Origin: Streptomyces longwoodensis
Lineage (GTDB): Bacteria; Actinomycetota; Actinomycetes; Streptomycetales; Streptomycetaceae
DNA: 64,000 bases
Assembly (NCBI RefSeq): GCF_001514125.1
Contig: NZ_KQ948559.1
Coordinates: forward strand, 108,542-172,541
Reading direction: 5' to 3'
Part shown: positions 49,672 to 59,193 of the stretch, piece after piece
How the letters are laid out: every line of letters starts with the position of its first letter
Numbering within the stretch: the stretch's first letter is position 1
Translations under genes and position numbers: made by a program
The notes under the pieces: model-generated
What the model saw: only the letters and a program-made list of their open reading frames with translations
What the model was told of the DNA's origin: nothing
The model's database searches: none

Positions 49672-52600
49672 GTGCACCTCAAGGCCCTGACCCTCCGCGG
49701 CTTCAAGTCGTTCGCGTCGGCGACCACGCTCCGGTTCGAGCCGGGGATCACCTGCGTCGTCGGACCCAACGGCTCGGGCAAGTCCAACGTCGTGGACGCG
49801 CTGAGCTGGGTCATGGGCGAGCAGGGCGCCAAGTCGCTGCGCGGCGGCAAGATGGAGGACGTCATCTTCGCCGGCACCACCGGCCGCCCCCCGCTGGGCC
49901 GCGCCGAGGTGTCCCTGACCATCGACAACTCCGACGGCGCGCTGCCCATCGAGTACGCCGAGGTCACCATCACGCGGATCATGTTCCGCAACGGCGGCAG
50001 CGAGTACCAGATCAACGGCGACACCTGCCGCCTGCTGGACATCCAGGAACTGCTCTCCGACTCCGGCATCGGCCGCGAGATGCACGTCATCGTCGGACAG
50101 GGCCAGCTCGACTCCGTCCTGCACGCCGACCCCATGGGCCGCCGGGCGTTCATCGAGGAGGCGGCCGGCGTCCTCAAGCACCGCCGGCGCAAGGAGAAGG
50201 CGCTGCGCAAGCTGGACGCGATGCAGGCCAACCTCGCGCGCGTGCAGGACCTCACCGACGAGCTGCGCCGCCAGCTCAAGCCGCTGGGCCGCCAGGCCGC
50301 GGTGGCCCGCCGGGCGGCCGTCATCCAGGCCGACCTGCGCGACGCCCGCCTGCGCCTGCTCGCCGACGACCTCGTACGGCTGCGCGAGGCGCTGCGGGCC
50401 GAGGTGGCCGACGAGGCCGCGCTGAAGGAGCGCAAGGAGGCCGCCGAGCAAGAGCTGCGCAAGGCGCTCCAGCGCGAGGCGCTGCTGGAGGACGAGGTGC
50501 GCCGGCTCACACCGCGGCTGCAGCGCGCCCAGCAGACCTGGTACGAGCTGTCCCAGCTGGCCGAGCGGGTGCGCGGCACGGTCTCGCTGGCCGACGCGCG
50601 CGTGCAGAGCGCCACCTCCGCCCCGCCCGAGGAGCGGCGCGGCCGCGACCCCGAGGACCTGGAGCGCGAGGCCGCCCGGGTCCGGGAGCAGGAGGCCGAG
50701 CTGGAGACCGCCCTGGAGGCGGCGCAGCGGGCACTGGACGACACGGTCGCCCACCGCGCCGAGCTGGAGGGCGCGCTGGCGGCCGAGGAACGGCGCCTGA
50801 AGGACGCGGCCCGGGCCCTCGCCGACCGCCGCGAAGGGCTGGCCCGCCTCGGCGGGCAGGTCAACGCGGCCCGCTCCCGCGCCGCCTCCGCGCAGGCCGA
50901 GATCGAGCGGCTGGCCGCCGCCCGCGACGAGGCGCAGGACCGTGCCGTCCGCGCCCAGGAGGAGTACGAGGCGCTGCAGGCCGAGGTCGACGGCCTCGAC
51001 GCGGACGACGCGGAACTGGCGGAACACCACGAGGACGCCAAGCGGCGGCTGGCCGAGGCCGAGGCCGCACTGACGGCCGCCCGCGAGGCGGTCACGGCGG
51101 CCGAACGCCGGCGCGCGGCGACCCAGGCCCGGCATGAGGCACTGGCCCTGGGCCTGCGGCGCAAGGACGGCTCCGGCGCGCTGCTCGGCGCCCGGGACCG
51201 CCTCACCGGACTGCTGGGCCCGGCCGCTGAGCTGCTGACCGTGACCCCCGGGCACGAGGCCGCCCTGGCGGCCGCCTTCGGCGCGGCCGCCGACGCCCTC
51301 GCCGTGACCAGCCCGGGCGCGGCCGCCGAGGCCATCCGCCTCCTGCGCAAGGAGGACGCGGGCCGGGCCACCCTCCTCCTGAGCGGCGCGCCGGAGGAAC
51401 CGGCCCCGACCGGCCCGGCGGAGCAGGTGCCCGACGGCGCCCGACCGGCCGCCGGCCTCGTGCGGGGCCCCGCCGAGCTGATGCCCGCCGTACGGCGCCT
51501 GCTGCGCGGGACCGTCGTCGTCGGGACCCTCGAGGACGCCGAGGACCTCGTCCGCGCGCGGCCGGACCTGACCGCCGTGACCGCCGAGGGCGACCTGCTC
51601 GGGGCGCACGTCGCGCACGGCGGGTCCGCGGGGGCGCCGAGCCTGCTGGAGGTGCAGGCGTCCGTCGACGAGGCCGCCGCCGAGCTGGACGAGCTGGCCG
51701 TGCGGTGCGAGGAGCTGACCAGCGCCCAGCTGGCCGCGGGTGAACGGCGCCGGGAGGCCGCCGCGCTCGTGGAGGAGCTGGGGGAGCGGCGCCGGGCCGC
51801 CGACCGGGAGAAGTCCGCCGTCGCCCAGCAGCTCGGCCGGCTCGCCGGGCAGGCGCGGGGGGCCGCCGGTGAGGCCGAGCGGTCCGCGGCCGCCGCCGCA
51901 CGGGCGCAGGAGGCGCTGGACAGGGCGCTGGAAGAGGTCGAGGAGCTGGCCGAACGGCTGGCCGTGGCCGAGGAGATGCCGGTCGAGGAGGAGCCCGACA
52001 CCTCGGTGCGCGACCGGCTCGCCGCCGACGGCGCCAACGCCCGCCAGACCGAGATGGAGGCGCGCCTCCAGGTCCGTACGCACGAGGAGCGCGTCAAGGG
52101 ACTGGCCGGCCGGGCCGACTCCCTCGACCGGGCCGCCCGCGCCGAACGCGAGGCACGCGCGCGTGCCGAGCAGCGGCGGGCCCGGCTGCGCCACGAGGCG
52201 GCCGTCGCCGGGGCCGTCGCCTCCGGCGCCCGGCAGCTCCTGGCGCACGTGGAGGTGTCCCTCACCCGCGCCGAGCGCGAGCGGACCGCCGCCGAGGCCG
52301 CCAAGGCGCGCCGCGAGCAGGAGCTGGCCGCCGCCCGCACCGCGGGCCGGGACCTGAAGGCCGAGCTCGACAAGCTGACCGACTCGGTCCACCGCGGTGA
52401 GGTGCTGGGCGCCGAGAAGCGGCTGCGGATCGAGCAGCTGGAGACCAGGGCCCTGGAGGAGCTGGGCGTCGAGCCCGCAGGACTGGTCTCCGAGTACGGG
52501 CCGCACCAGCCGGTGCCGCCGTCGCCGCCCGCCGAGGGCGAGGAGCTGCCCGAGGACCCCGGGCACCCCCGCAACCAGCCCCGCCCGTTCGTCCGGGCCG

Positions 52601-53238
52601 AGCAGGAGAAGCGGCTGCGCGCCGCCGAGCGGGCGTACCAGCAGCTCGGCAAGGTCAACCCGCTGGCGCTGGAGGAGTTCGCGGCGCTGGAGGAGCGCCA
52701 CCAGTTCCTCAGCGAGCAGCTGGAGGACCTGAAGAAGACGCGCGCCGACCTGCTGCAGGTGGTGAAGGAGGTCGACGAGCGCGTCGAGCAGGTCTTCACC
52801 GAGGCCTACCGGGACACCGCCCGGGAGTTCGAGGGCGTGTTCAGCCGGCTGTTCCCCGGCGGCGAGGGCCGGCTGGTGCTGACCGACCCGGACCACATGC
52901 TCACCACCGGCGTGGACGTCGAGGCCCGCCCGCCGGGCAAGAAGGTCAAGCGGCTGAGCCTGCTGTCCGGCGGCGAGCGGTCGCTGACCGCGGTCGCGCT
53001 GCTGGTGTCGATCTTCAAGGCCCGGCCCAGCCCGTTCTACGTCATGGACGAGGTCGAGGCCGCCCTCGACGACACCAACCTGCAGCGGCTGATCCGGATC
53101 ATGCAGGAGCTCCAGGAGTCCTCCCAGCTGATCGTGATCACGCACCAGAAGCGGACGATGGAGGTCGCCGACGCGCTGTACGGCGTGTCGATGCAGGGCG
53201 ACGGCGTCTCGAAGGTCATCAGCCAGCGGCTCCGCTAG
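49672..53238 (+). CDS. smc: Chromosome segregation protein SMC
   Basis: A 1188-residue SMC ATPase. N-terminal head with Walker A GPNGSGKSN (31-39), long coiled coils, hinge at about 502-660, and C-terminal head with signature LSGGERSLTAVALL (about 1097) and Walker B FYVMDEVEAALD (about 1121). It forms condensin with ScpA/ScpB. GTG at 49672 (MHLKALTLRGFKSFAS) is the family start; GGGAGG lies somewhat far upstream and TAGAGT eight bases before the start suggests a possible leaderless message. The stop codon TAG coincides with the edge of a MITE-like element. Confidence 0.96.
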   Translation: MHLKALTLRGFKSFASATTLRFEPGITCVVGPNGSGKSNVVDALSWVMGEQGAKSLRGGKMEDVIFAGTTGRPPLGRAEVSLTIDNSDGALPIEYAEVTITRIMFRNGGSEYQINGDTCRLLDIQELLSDSGIGREMHVIVGQGQLDSVLHADPMGRRAFIEEAAGVLKHRRRKEKALRKLDAMQANLARVQDLTDELRRQLKPLGRQAAVARRAAVIQADLRDARLRLLADDLVRLREALRAEVADEAALKERKEAAEQELRKALQREALLEDEVRRLTPRLQRAQQTWYELSQLAERVRGTVSLADARVQSATSAPPEERRGRDPEDLEREAARVREQEAELETALEAAQRALDDTVAHRAELEGALAAEERRLKDAARALADRREGLARLGGQVNAARSRAASAQAEIERLAAARDEAQDRAVRAQEEYEALQAEVDGLDADDAELAEHHEDAKRRLAEAEAALTAAREAVTAAERRRAATQARHEALALGLRRKDGSGALLGARDRLTGLLGPAAELLTVTPGHEAALAAAFGAAADALAVTSPGAAAEAIRLLRKEDAGRATLLLSGAPEEPAPTGPAEQVPDGARPAAGLVRGPAELMPAVRRLLRGTVVVGTLEDAEDLVRARPDLTAVTAEGDLLGAHVAHGGSAGAPSLLEVQASVDEAAAELDELAVRCEELTSAQLAAGERRREAAALVEELGERRRAADREKSAVAQQLGRLAGQARGAAGEAERSAAAAARAQEALDRALEEVEELAERLAVAEEMPVEEEPDTSVRDRLAADGANARQTEMEARLQVRTHEERVKGLAGRADSLDRAARAEREARARAEQRRARLRHEAAVAGAVASGARQLLAHVEVSLTRAERERTAAEAAKARREQELAAARTAGRDLKAELDKLTDSVHRGEVLGAEKRLRIEQLETRALEELGVEPAGLVSEYGPHQPVPPSPPAEGEELPEDPGHPRNQPRPFVRAEQEKRLRAAERAYQQLGKVNPLALEEFAALEERHQFLSEQLEDLKKTRADLLQVVKEVDERVEQVFTEAYRDTAREFEGVFSRLFPGGEGRLVLTDPDHMLTTGVDVEARPPGKKVKRLSLLSGGERSLTAVALLVSIFKARPSPFYVMDEVEAALDDTNLQRLIRIMQELQESSQLIVITHQKRTMEVADALYGVSMQGDGVSKVISQRLR

Positions 53239-53397
53239 GGGGTGTCTTGTCGATCGGGCCGGATCAGGGAGCGGGGTCTGGTGCCGTGCATCGCAAGGCG
53301 GAGGAGGGAGTCGATGCGGAGCATCGGCGAGTGACGACAACGCGGCGAGGTGCGGTGCCAGGCGCCGCGAGCCCGGCCTGATCGGCAAGACACCCCC
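53238..53397. mobile_element. MITE-like element with TA flanks, 160 bp
   Basis: The ends are inverted repeats: GGGGGTGTCTTG inward from each side, then CGATC and GGCCGG matching after single mismatches (25 positions, two mismatches). TA dinucleotides flank both ends (53236-53237 and 53398-53399), as expected for a TA target duplication of IS630/mariner type. No ORF for a transposase is inside. The left TA is the first two bases of the smc stop codon TAG, and removing the element with one TA would restore TAG from the right flank, so smc is not changed. An inner GCATCG/CGATGC hairpin is present. Confidence 0.8.
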
Positions 53398-53489
53398 TAG
53401 TTAGCAGCCGTCCATCCCGGGCACTTGGTCACTGTCGGGCCCCGGCCCGGACCCGTGCGGTCCGCCTCAGGGCCCGCCTCCTTCAATCA

Positions 53490-53502
53490 TTCAAGAATTG
53501 AA
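53490..53502. promoter_or_regulatory. Palindrome upstream of sugar permease promoter
   Basis: TTCAAGAATTGAA, five-base arms around GAA, 45 bases before the -35 hexamer. A second TTCAA half-site lies at 53482. A regulator site is possible. Confidence 0.4.
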
Positions 53503-53547
53503 CACTGCGGCTCCTTCCGGTGCTTGTTACCTCACATTCACGGTCTC

Positions 53548-53575
53548 TTGACTTCGAGACATGAAGGCATAGGCT
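53548..53575 (+). promoter_or_regulatory. Predicted promoter of the sugar permease gene
   Basis: TTGACT (53548-53553) and TAGGCT (53570-53575), 16 bases apart. The leader then contains CCTTCAGGTATCACCTGGAA (from 53593), an imperfect palindrome that could bind a sugar-responsive regulator. Confidence 0.6.
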
Positions 53576-53658
53576 CTGCAACGTTGCTTTTACCTTCAGG
53601 TATCACCTGGAAGGGCTCGCCCCCCAGCGGCAGCGTTGCCGCGGCCCGAGGAGAACAC

Positions 53659-55077
53659 GTGACCAGCACTGCGCAGGCACCCCAGCCAGGAGCCAGAACG
53701 GCTCATCCCGATCATCTCGGGCATGTCATCTTCATCGCGGCGGCGGCCGCCATGGGCGGTTTCCTCTTCGGCTACGACAGCTCCGTCATCAACGGTGCCG
53801 TCGAGGCCATCCGGGACCGCTACGACGTGGGCTCCGCGGCCCTGGCCCAGGTCATCGCCATCGCGCTGATCGGCTGTGCGATCGGCGCGGCCACCGCCGG
53901 CCGGATCGCGGACCGCATCGGCCGCATCCGCTGCATGCAGATAGCCGCCGTGCTGTTCACCGTCAGCGCCGTCGGCTCGGCGCTGCCCTTCGCGCTGTGG
54001 GACCTCGCCTTCTGGCGCATCGTGGGCGGCTTCGCCATCGGCATGGCCTCGGTGATCGGCCCGGCCTACATCGCCGAGGTCGCCCCGCCCGCCTACCGCG
54101 GCAGGCTCGGCTCCTTCCAGCAGGCCGCGATCGTCGTCGGCATCGCCATCTCCCAGCTGGTCAACTGGGGCCTGCTCAACGCCGCGGGCGGCGACCAGCG
54201 CGGTGAGCTGATTGGCCTGGAGGCCTGGCAGGTCATGCTCGGCGTCATGGTGGTCCCGGCCGTCCTCTACGGCCTGCTCTCCTTCGCCATCCCCGAGTCC
54301 CCCCGCTTCCTGATCTCCGTCGGCAAGCGCGAGCGCGCCCGCGAGATCCTCGCCGAGGTCGAGGGCAAGGACGTCGACTTCGACGCCCGTGTCGCCGAGA
54401 TCGAGCACGCCATGAAGAGCGAGCACAAGTCGACCTTCAAGGACCTGCTCGGCGGCTCCTTCTTCTTCAAGCCGATCGTCTGGGTCGGCATCGGCCTGTC
54501 GGTCTTCCAGCAGTTCGTCGGCATCAACGTCGCGTTCTACTACTCCTCGACGCTGTGGCAGTCGGTCGGCGTCGACCCGACGGACTCGTTCTTCTACTCC
54601 TTCACGACGTCGATCATCAACATCGTCGGCACCGTGATCGCGATGATCTTCGTGGACCGCGTCGGCCGCAAGCCGCTCGCCCTCATCGGCTCCGTCGGCA
54701 TGGTGATCGGCCTCGGCCTGGAGGCCTGGGCGTTCTCCTACCACCTCGTCGACGGCAAGCTCCCGGCCACCCAGGGCTGGGTCGCCCTGATCGCCGCCCA
54801 CATCTTCGTCCTCTTCTTCGCCCTGTCGTGGGGTGTGGTCGTCTGGGTGTTCCTCGGCGAGATGTTCCCGAACCGGATCCGCGCCGCCGCGCTCGGCGTC
54901 GCCGCCGCCGCGCAGTGGATCGCGAACTGGGCCATCACCGCGAGCTTCCCGTCGCTGGCCGACTGGAACCTGTCCGGCACCTACGTGATCTACACGGTGT
55001 TCGCGGCGCTCTCCATCCCGTTCGTCCTGAAGTTCGTCAAGGAGACGAAGGGCAAGGCGCTGGAGGAGATGGGCTGA
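53659..55077 (+). CDS. glcP: Major facilitator sugar transporter (GlcP-type glucose permease)
   Basis: A 472-residue, 12-helix MFS sugar:proton symporter. Family signatures: FLFGYDSSVINGAVEAI in helix 1, GRIADRIGRIR after helix 2, PAYIAEVAPPAYRGRLGS, VFQQFVGINVAFYYSSTLW and FVDRVGRKPLA, with PESPRFL before the central loop. The position beside smc matches glcP of S. coelicolor, its main glucose uptake system. GTG at 53659 has GAGGAG five bases upstream. Confidence 0.92.
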   Translation: MTSTAQAPQPGARTAHPDHLGHVIFIAAAAAMGGFLFGYDSSVINGAVEAIRDRYDVGSAALAQVIAIALIGCAIGAATAGRIADRIGRIRCMQIAAVLFTVSAVGSALPFALWDLAFWRIVGGFAIGMASVIGPAYIAEVAPPAYRGRLGSFQQAAIVVGIAISQLVNWGLLNAAGGDQRGELIGLEAWQVMLGVMVVPAVLYGLLSFAIPESPRFLISVGKRERAREILAEVEGKDVDFDARVAEIEHAMKSEHKSTFKDLLGGSFFFKPIVWVGIGLSVFQQFVGINVAFYYSSTLWQSVGVDPTDSFFYSFTTSIINIVGTVIAMIFVDRVGRKPLALIGSVGMVIGLGLEAWAFSYHLVDGKLPATQGWVALIAAHIFVLFFALSWGVVVWVFLGEMFPNRIRAAALGVAAAAQWIANWAITASFPSLADWNLSGTYVIYTVFAALSIPFVLKFVKETKGKALEEMG

Positions 55078-55137
55078 CCCGCCCGCACGAGCTCGAGGAG
55101 AGCGGCCAAGTCCCCGCTGCCCCTCTCCTCGTACCGT

Positions 55138-55179
55138 CCGCCGCCCCCGCCCCGGCCCCGCCGGGACCGGGGGCGGCGG
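55138..55179 (+). terminator. Terminator after sugar permease
   Basis: CCGCCGCCCCC and GGGGGCGGCGG form an 11-base stem about 60 bases after the permease stop. Confidence 0.72.
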
Positions 55180-55255
55180 TGTCGTGCACGGCTCCGTGCA
55201 CACGGTGCGCGGGAGGCGGGTCGGGGCGATGGGGGTCGCGCATACTGGACGGGTT

Positions 55256-56464
55256 ATGGACATCGTCATCCTTGCTGTAGTCATCGCCGTGGTCGTGATC
55301 GGCGCGCTCGGCGGGCTCGTCGTCGGCAGTCGCCGCAAGAAGCCGCTGCCCCCGCCGCCGCCCGCCGCCCCCGACATCACCGCGCCCCCGGCCGAGCCGC
55401 ACGTCGGCGACGAGGCCGAGACGCCGCGCGACGAACCGCGCCGCACGATCGAGGAGGTGGATCTTCCCGGTGGCGGCGCCGCCACCGGGACGGCGGTCGA
55501 GGAACCGCCCGTCGTCGAGGCCCCGGTCATCGAGATCCCGGAGCCCACCGCCGGCCGACTGGTCCGGCTCCGCACCCGTCTGTCCCGCTCGCAGAACGCC
55601 CTCGGCAAGGGCCTGCTCACGCTGCTCTCGCGCGAGCACCTCGACGAGGACACCTGGGAGGAGATCGAGGACACGCTGCTGACCGCCGACGTCGGCGTGC
55701 AGCCCACCCAGGAGCTGGTGGAGCGCCTGCGCGAGCGCGTCCGGGTGCTCGGCACCCGCACCCCCGAGGAGCTGCGCGGCCTGCTGCGCGAGGAGCTCAT
55801 CACCCTGGTCGGCCCCGACCTGGACCGCACCGTGAAGACCGAGCCCGCCGACCGCAAGCCCGGCATCGTGATGGTCGTCGGCGTCAACGGCACCGGCAAG
55901 ACCACCACCACCGGCAAGCTCGCGCGCGTGCTTGTCGCCGACGGCCGTACGGTCGTCCTGGGCGCCGCCGACACCTTCCGGGCGGCCGCCGCCGACCAGC
56001 TCCAGACCTGGGGCGAGCGGGTGGGCGCCCACACCGTGCGCGGGCCCGAGGCCGGGGACCCCGCCTCCGTCGCCTTCGACGCGGTGAAGGAGGGCAAGGA
56101 GATGGGGGTCGACGTGGTCCTCATCGACACGGCCGGCCGGCTGCACACCAAGACCGGGCTCATGGACGAGCTCGGCAAGGTCAAGCGCGTCGTCGAGAAG
56201 CACGCCCCGCTCGACGAGGTCCTGCTGGTCCTGGACGCCACCACCGGGCAGAACGGCCTGGTGCAGGCGCGGGTCTTCGCCGAGGTCGTCGACATCACCG
56301 GCATCGTGCTGACCAAGCTGGACGGCACCGCCAAGGGCGGCATCGTCGTCGCGGTCCAGCGCGAGCTGGGCGTCCCGGTCAAGCTGATCGGCCTCGGCGA
56401 GGGCGCGGACGACCTGGCCCCGTTCGAGCCCGCGGCGTTCGTCGACGCCCTGATCGGCGACTGA
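55256..56464 (+). CDS. ftsY: Signal recognition particle receptor FtsY
   Basis: A 402-residue SRP GTPase. It begins with a hydrophobic membrane anchor (MDIVILAVVIAVVVIGALGG), typical of actinobacterial FtsY, then a Pro/acidic linker, and the NG domain with GVNGTGKTTTTGKLA (about 208), DTFRAAAADQL, DTAGRL and TKLDGTAKGG. It docks ribosomes carrying SRP at the membrane. Its partner Ffh starts at the end of this window. Confidence 0.95.
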   Translation: MDIVILAVVIAVVVIGALGGLVVGSRRKKPLPPPPPAAPDITAPPAEPHVGDEAETPRDEPRRTIEEVDLPGGGAATGTAVEEPPVVEAPVIEIPEPTAGRLVRLRTRLSRSQNALGKGLLTLLSREHLDEDTWEEIEDTLLTADVGVQPTQELVERLRERVRVLGTRTPEELRGLLREELITLVGPDLDRTVKTEPADRKPGIVMVVGVNGTGKTTTTGKLARVLVADGRTVVLGAADTFRAAAADQLQTWGERVGAHTVRGPEAGDPASVAFDAVKEGKEMGVDVVLIDTAGRLHTKTGLMDELGKVKRVVEKHAPLDEVLLVLDATTGQNGLVQARVFAEVVDITGIVLTKLDGTAKGGIVVAVQRELGVPVKLIGLGEGADDLAPFEPAAFVDALIGD

Positions 56465-56526
56465 GCACCGCCGCCCGTCACCGCCCCGGCCGTCGCTCCC
56501 GGCCCGTCGGCGGCTCCGCCCGCGAA

Positions 56527-56569
56527 GAAGCGCCCGCTCCCCAAGGTGCAGTTGGGGAACGGGCGCTTC
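56527..56569. terminator. Bidirectional terminator after ftsY
   Basis: GAAGCGCCCG/CGGGCGCTTC plus inner CCCCAA/TTGGGG form a 16-pair stem with a two-base internal loop, between convergent ftsY and the prim-pol-like gene. Confidence 0.85.
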
Positions 56570-56601
56570 GCTGTGTGCCCTGGGCCGAAGGGGCCGTCGG
56601 G

Positions 56602-57258
56602 TCAGGCCCGCGACCGGTGGGCGACGTACGCGAGCGTGCCCAGCAGGAGCCGGGCCGCCGGGGGCCGGGTGGCCGTGTCCAGCTCGGGCGGGCGCAGCCA
56701 GTGGACCGGGCCCGCGCCCCCGCGGTCGGAGGGCGGCGCCGTGATCGCCGTACCCGGGCCGAGGCCGCGCAGGTCCAGGGAGGACGGGTCGTCCCAGCCC
56801 ATGCGGTAGAGCAGGCCGGTCAGCTCGGCGGCGGCGCCCGGGGCGACGAGGAACTGCGCGCGGCCCTCGGGCGTGCCGACGACCGGGCCGAGCGGCAGGC
56901 CCATGCGCTCCAGCCGGACCAGCGCACGGCGCCCGGCCGCCTCGGCCACCTCGATCACGTCGAACGCGCGGCCCACCGGCAGCATCACCGAGGCGCCCGG
57001 GAACTCCGACCAGACCTTCGCCGCGTCGTCGAGGGTGGCGCCCGCCGCGAGCGTGGGGGCGAAGTCCAGCGGGTGCGCGCCGGGCGCGCCGCAGTCGGGA
57101 CGGCCGCAGGAACAGGCACCCGCCGCGGCCCGGGCGCCCGGCACCACGTCCCAGCCCCACAGCCCGGTGTATTCCGCGACGACCGTGCACTCGGACGAAC
57201 GGGCGCGCCTGCGCGCGCCGGAGCGGATCTCGCGAATGCCGCCGATCGTGAAGCCCAT
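56602..57258 (-). CDS. Bifunctional primase/polymerase-domain-like protein
   Basis: A 218-residue protein resembling the N-terminal prim-pol domain family: EYTGLWGWDVVPGARA, a Cys-rich CSCGRPDCGAPGAHP, then WSEFPGASVMLPVGRAFDVIEV. Only this domain is present; the helicase or primase partner seen in mobile elements is absent, so replication activity is doubtful. In Streptomyces such stand-alone genes sit next to nsdA. GGAGGGGG precedes the ATG. Confidence 0.78.
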   Translation of the reverse strand: MGFTIGGIREIRSGARRRARSSECTVVAEYTGLWGWDVVPGARAAAGACSCGRPDCGAPGAHPLDFAPTLAAGATLDDAAKVWSEFPGASVMLPVGRAFDVIEVAEAAGRRALVRLERMGLPLGPVVGTPEGRAQFLVAPGAAAELTGLLYRMGWDDPSSLDLRGLGPGTAITAPPSDRGGAGPVHWLRPPELDTATRPPAARLLLGTLAYVAHRSRA

Positions 57259-57705
57259 GCCCCCTCCAACGGGTCCGCCGCACCGGTGGTTACGTAACGG
57301 ACGCGGAACGTGACTCTCTGTATTTGTACCGGTCCCGGTGCCGGATCCGGACGCGGCGCGTCGGATCATTCGCGGTGGTACGCGGCGCGACGCGCGCCCC
57401 TCAATGCACCGCTCCGCTCACTCCTGGCCGGTCTATGTCAAGTGAATCGCGAACGCGACACCCTGAGTTCATTCGAAGGGGTGGCGAATGGTGGCGTTTC
57501 CGGGATCGCCGTGGCTGAGGGCGTGATCGTAGGATTACTGTGGGTGCACGAGGCCTGAGGGCACATGCACTCGTGGGTATGCCGGGGGCAAGTCGGCTTT
57601 CCGTTCGATGGGTGAGAACCGCCGGACGGAGGACCCCGAGGACCGGCATTCTGATAGGGCTTGGCGCACTCGGCGACAAGTGGTCTCAGGAATGGGGGCG
57701 TTCCA
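57259..57705. other. Divergent region before the NsdA-like gene
   Basis: 447 bases. It contains a perfect palindrome GTTACGTAAC (57289-57298) close to the prim-pol-like gene, and an imperfect repeat GTGGCGAATGGTGGCG near 57481. An open frame at 57310-57558 lacks codon bias and a ribosome site. TAGGAT near 57532 is a possible -10 for the NsdA-like gene without a good -35. Confidence 0.45.
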
Positions 57706-59193
57706 GTGAGCGGCAACGACGGAAGCGGGACGAACGCTGCGAGCGCCGACAAGCGCCCCAACGAGCTCCTCACGTCGTGGTTCGTGCGCAGCGGCTGGTC
57801 CAAGGGCGAGCTCGCCCGCCAAGTCAACCGCCGCGCCCGCCAGTTGGGCGCCAACCACATCTCCACGGACACCTCGCGGGTCCGCCGCTGGCTGGACGGC
57901 GAGAACCCCCGCGAGCCCATCCCGAGGATCCTGTCCGAGCTGTTCTCCGAGCGGTTCGGCTGTGTCGTCTCCGTCGAGGACCTCGGACTGCGCGCCACCC
58001 GGCAGCTGCCCTCCGCGACCGGTGTCGACCTGCCCTGGACGGGCCCCCAGACGGTGGCGCTGCTCAGCGAGTTCTCGCGCAGCGACCTGATGCTGGCGCG
58101 GCGCGGCTTCCTCGGGACGTCACTGTCCTTAGCGGCCGGCCCGTCCCTGATCGAGCCCCTCCAGCGCTGGCTCGTGCCCAGCCCGTCCGCCCCGCGCCAG
58201 GAGCCCGAGGAGGCCCTGCCGACCAGCCGCGCCCGCGGACGGCTCTCCAGGCCCGAGCTGGACCTGCTGGAGTCCACCACCGTGATGTTCCGGCAGTGGG
58301 ACGCCCAGTGCGGCGGCGGACTGCGCCGCAAGGCCGTCGTCGGCCAGCTCCACGAGGTCACCGACCTGCTGCAGGAGCCCCAACCCGAGGCCACCGCGAA
58401 GAAGTTGTTCAAGGTCGCCGCCGAACTGGCCGAGCTGGCGGGCTGGATGAGCTACGACGTGGGGCTCCAGCCCACCGCGCAGAAGTACTTCGTCCTGGCC
58501 CTGCACGCGGCCAAGGAGGCCGGCGACCGCCCCCTCGGCTCGTACGTCCTGTCCAGCATGAGCCGCCAGATGATCCACCTCGGGCGGCCCGACGACGCCC
58601 TGGAACTCATCCACCTCGCGCAGTACGGCAGCCGGGACTGCGCGAGCCCGCGCACCCAGTCGATGCTGTATGCGATGGAGGCCCGCGCCTACGCCAACAT
58701 GGGCCAGCCCGGCCGGTGCAAGCGGGCCGTGCGGATGGCCGAGGACACCTTCGCCGACGCGGAGGACTGGGACGAGCCGGACCCCGACTGGATCCGCTTC
58801 TTCTCCGAGGCCGAGCTGTACGGCGAGAACAGCCACTCCTTCCGCGACCTGGCCTACGTGGCCGGCCGCAGCCCCGCCTACGCCTCCCTCGCCGAGCCGC
58901 TGATGCGGCGCGCGGTGGACCTCTTCGCCGAGGACGGCGAGCACCAGCGGTCGTACGCGCTCAACGTCATCGGCATGGCCACCGTGCACCTGCTGCGCGG
59001 TGAGCCCGAGCAGAGCACGGCGTACGCGGTGGAGGCCATGGGCATCGCCAAGAAGGTCCGTTCCGAGCGCGTCAACACCCGTATCCGAAAGACCGTGGAC
59101 ACCGCCGTGCGGGACTTCGGCGACCTCAGCGAGATCGTCGACCTCACCGACCGGCTCGCCGTCGAACTGCCCGAGACGGCCGAGGCGGTCTGA
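57706..59193 (+). CDS. nsdA: NsdA-like TPR regulator of development
   Basis: A 495-residue protein. The N-terminus (KRPNELLTSWFVRSGWSKGE, then SRVRRWLDGENPREPIP) resembles an XRE-like DNA-binding region, and the remainder is helical TPR-like repeats (AAELAELAGWMSYDVG, LYAMEARAYANMGQPGR). Sequence type and locus match NsdA of S. coelicolor, which represses sporulation and antibiotic production. GTG at 57706 is chosen. Confidence 0.88.
   Translation: MSGNDGSGTNAASADKRPNELLTSWFVRSGWSKGELARQVNRRARQLGANHISTDTSRVRRWLDGENPREPIPRILSELFSERFGCVVSVEDLGLRATRQLPSATGVDLPWTGPQTVALLSEFSRSDLMLARRGFLGTSLSLAAGPSLIEPLQRWLVPSPSAPRQEPEEALPTSRARGRLSRPELDLLESTTVMFRQWDAQCGGGLRRKAVVGQLHEVTDLLQEPQPEATAKKLFKVAAELAELAGWMSYDVGLQPTAQKYFVLALHAAKEAGDRPLGSYVLSSMSRQMIHLGRPDDALELIHLAQYGSRDCASPRTQSMLYAMEARAYANMGQPGRCKRAVRMAEDTFADAEDWDEPDPDWIRFFSEAELYGENSHSFRDLAYVAGRSPAYASLAEPLMRRAVDLFAEDGEHQRSYALNVIGMATVHLLRGEPEQSTAYAVEAMGIAKKVRSERVNTRIRKTVDTAVRDFGDLSEIVDLTDRLAVELPETAEAV

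Larger units (their letters stand above)
53239..53658. other. Intergenic region smc to sugar permease
   Basis: 420 bases: the MITE-like element, then about 260 bases of lower GC holding the sugar-permease promoter and two inverted repeats. No gene is seen. Confidence 0.6.

Noticed and set aside
57310..57558. Short ORF before the NsdA-like gene
   Set aside because: No codon bias, no ribosome site and no recognisable domain.
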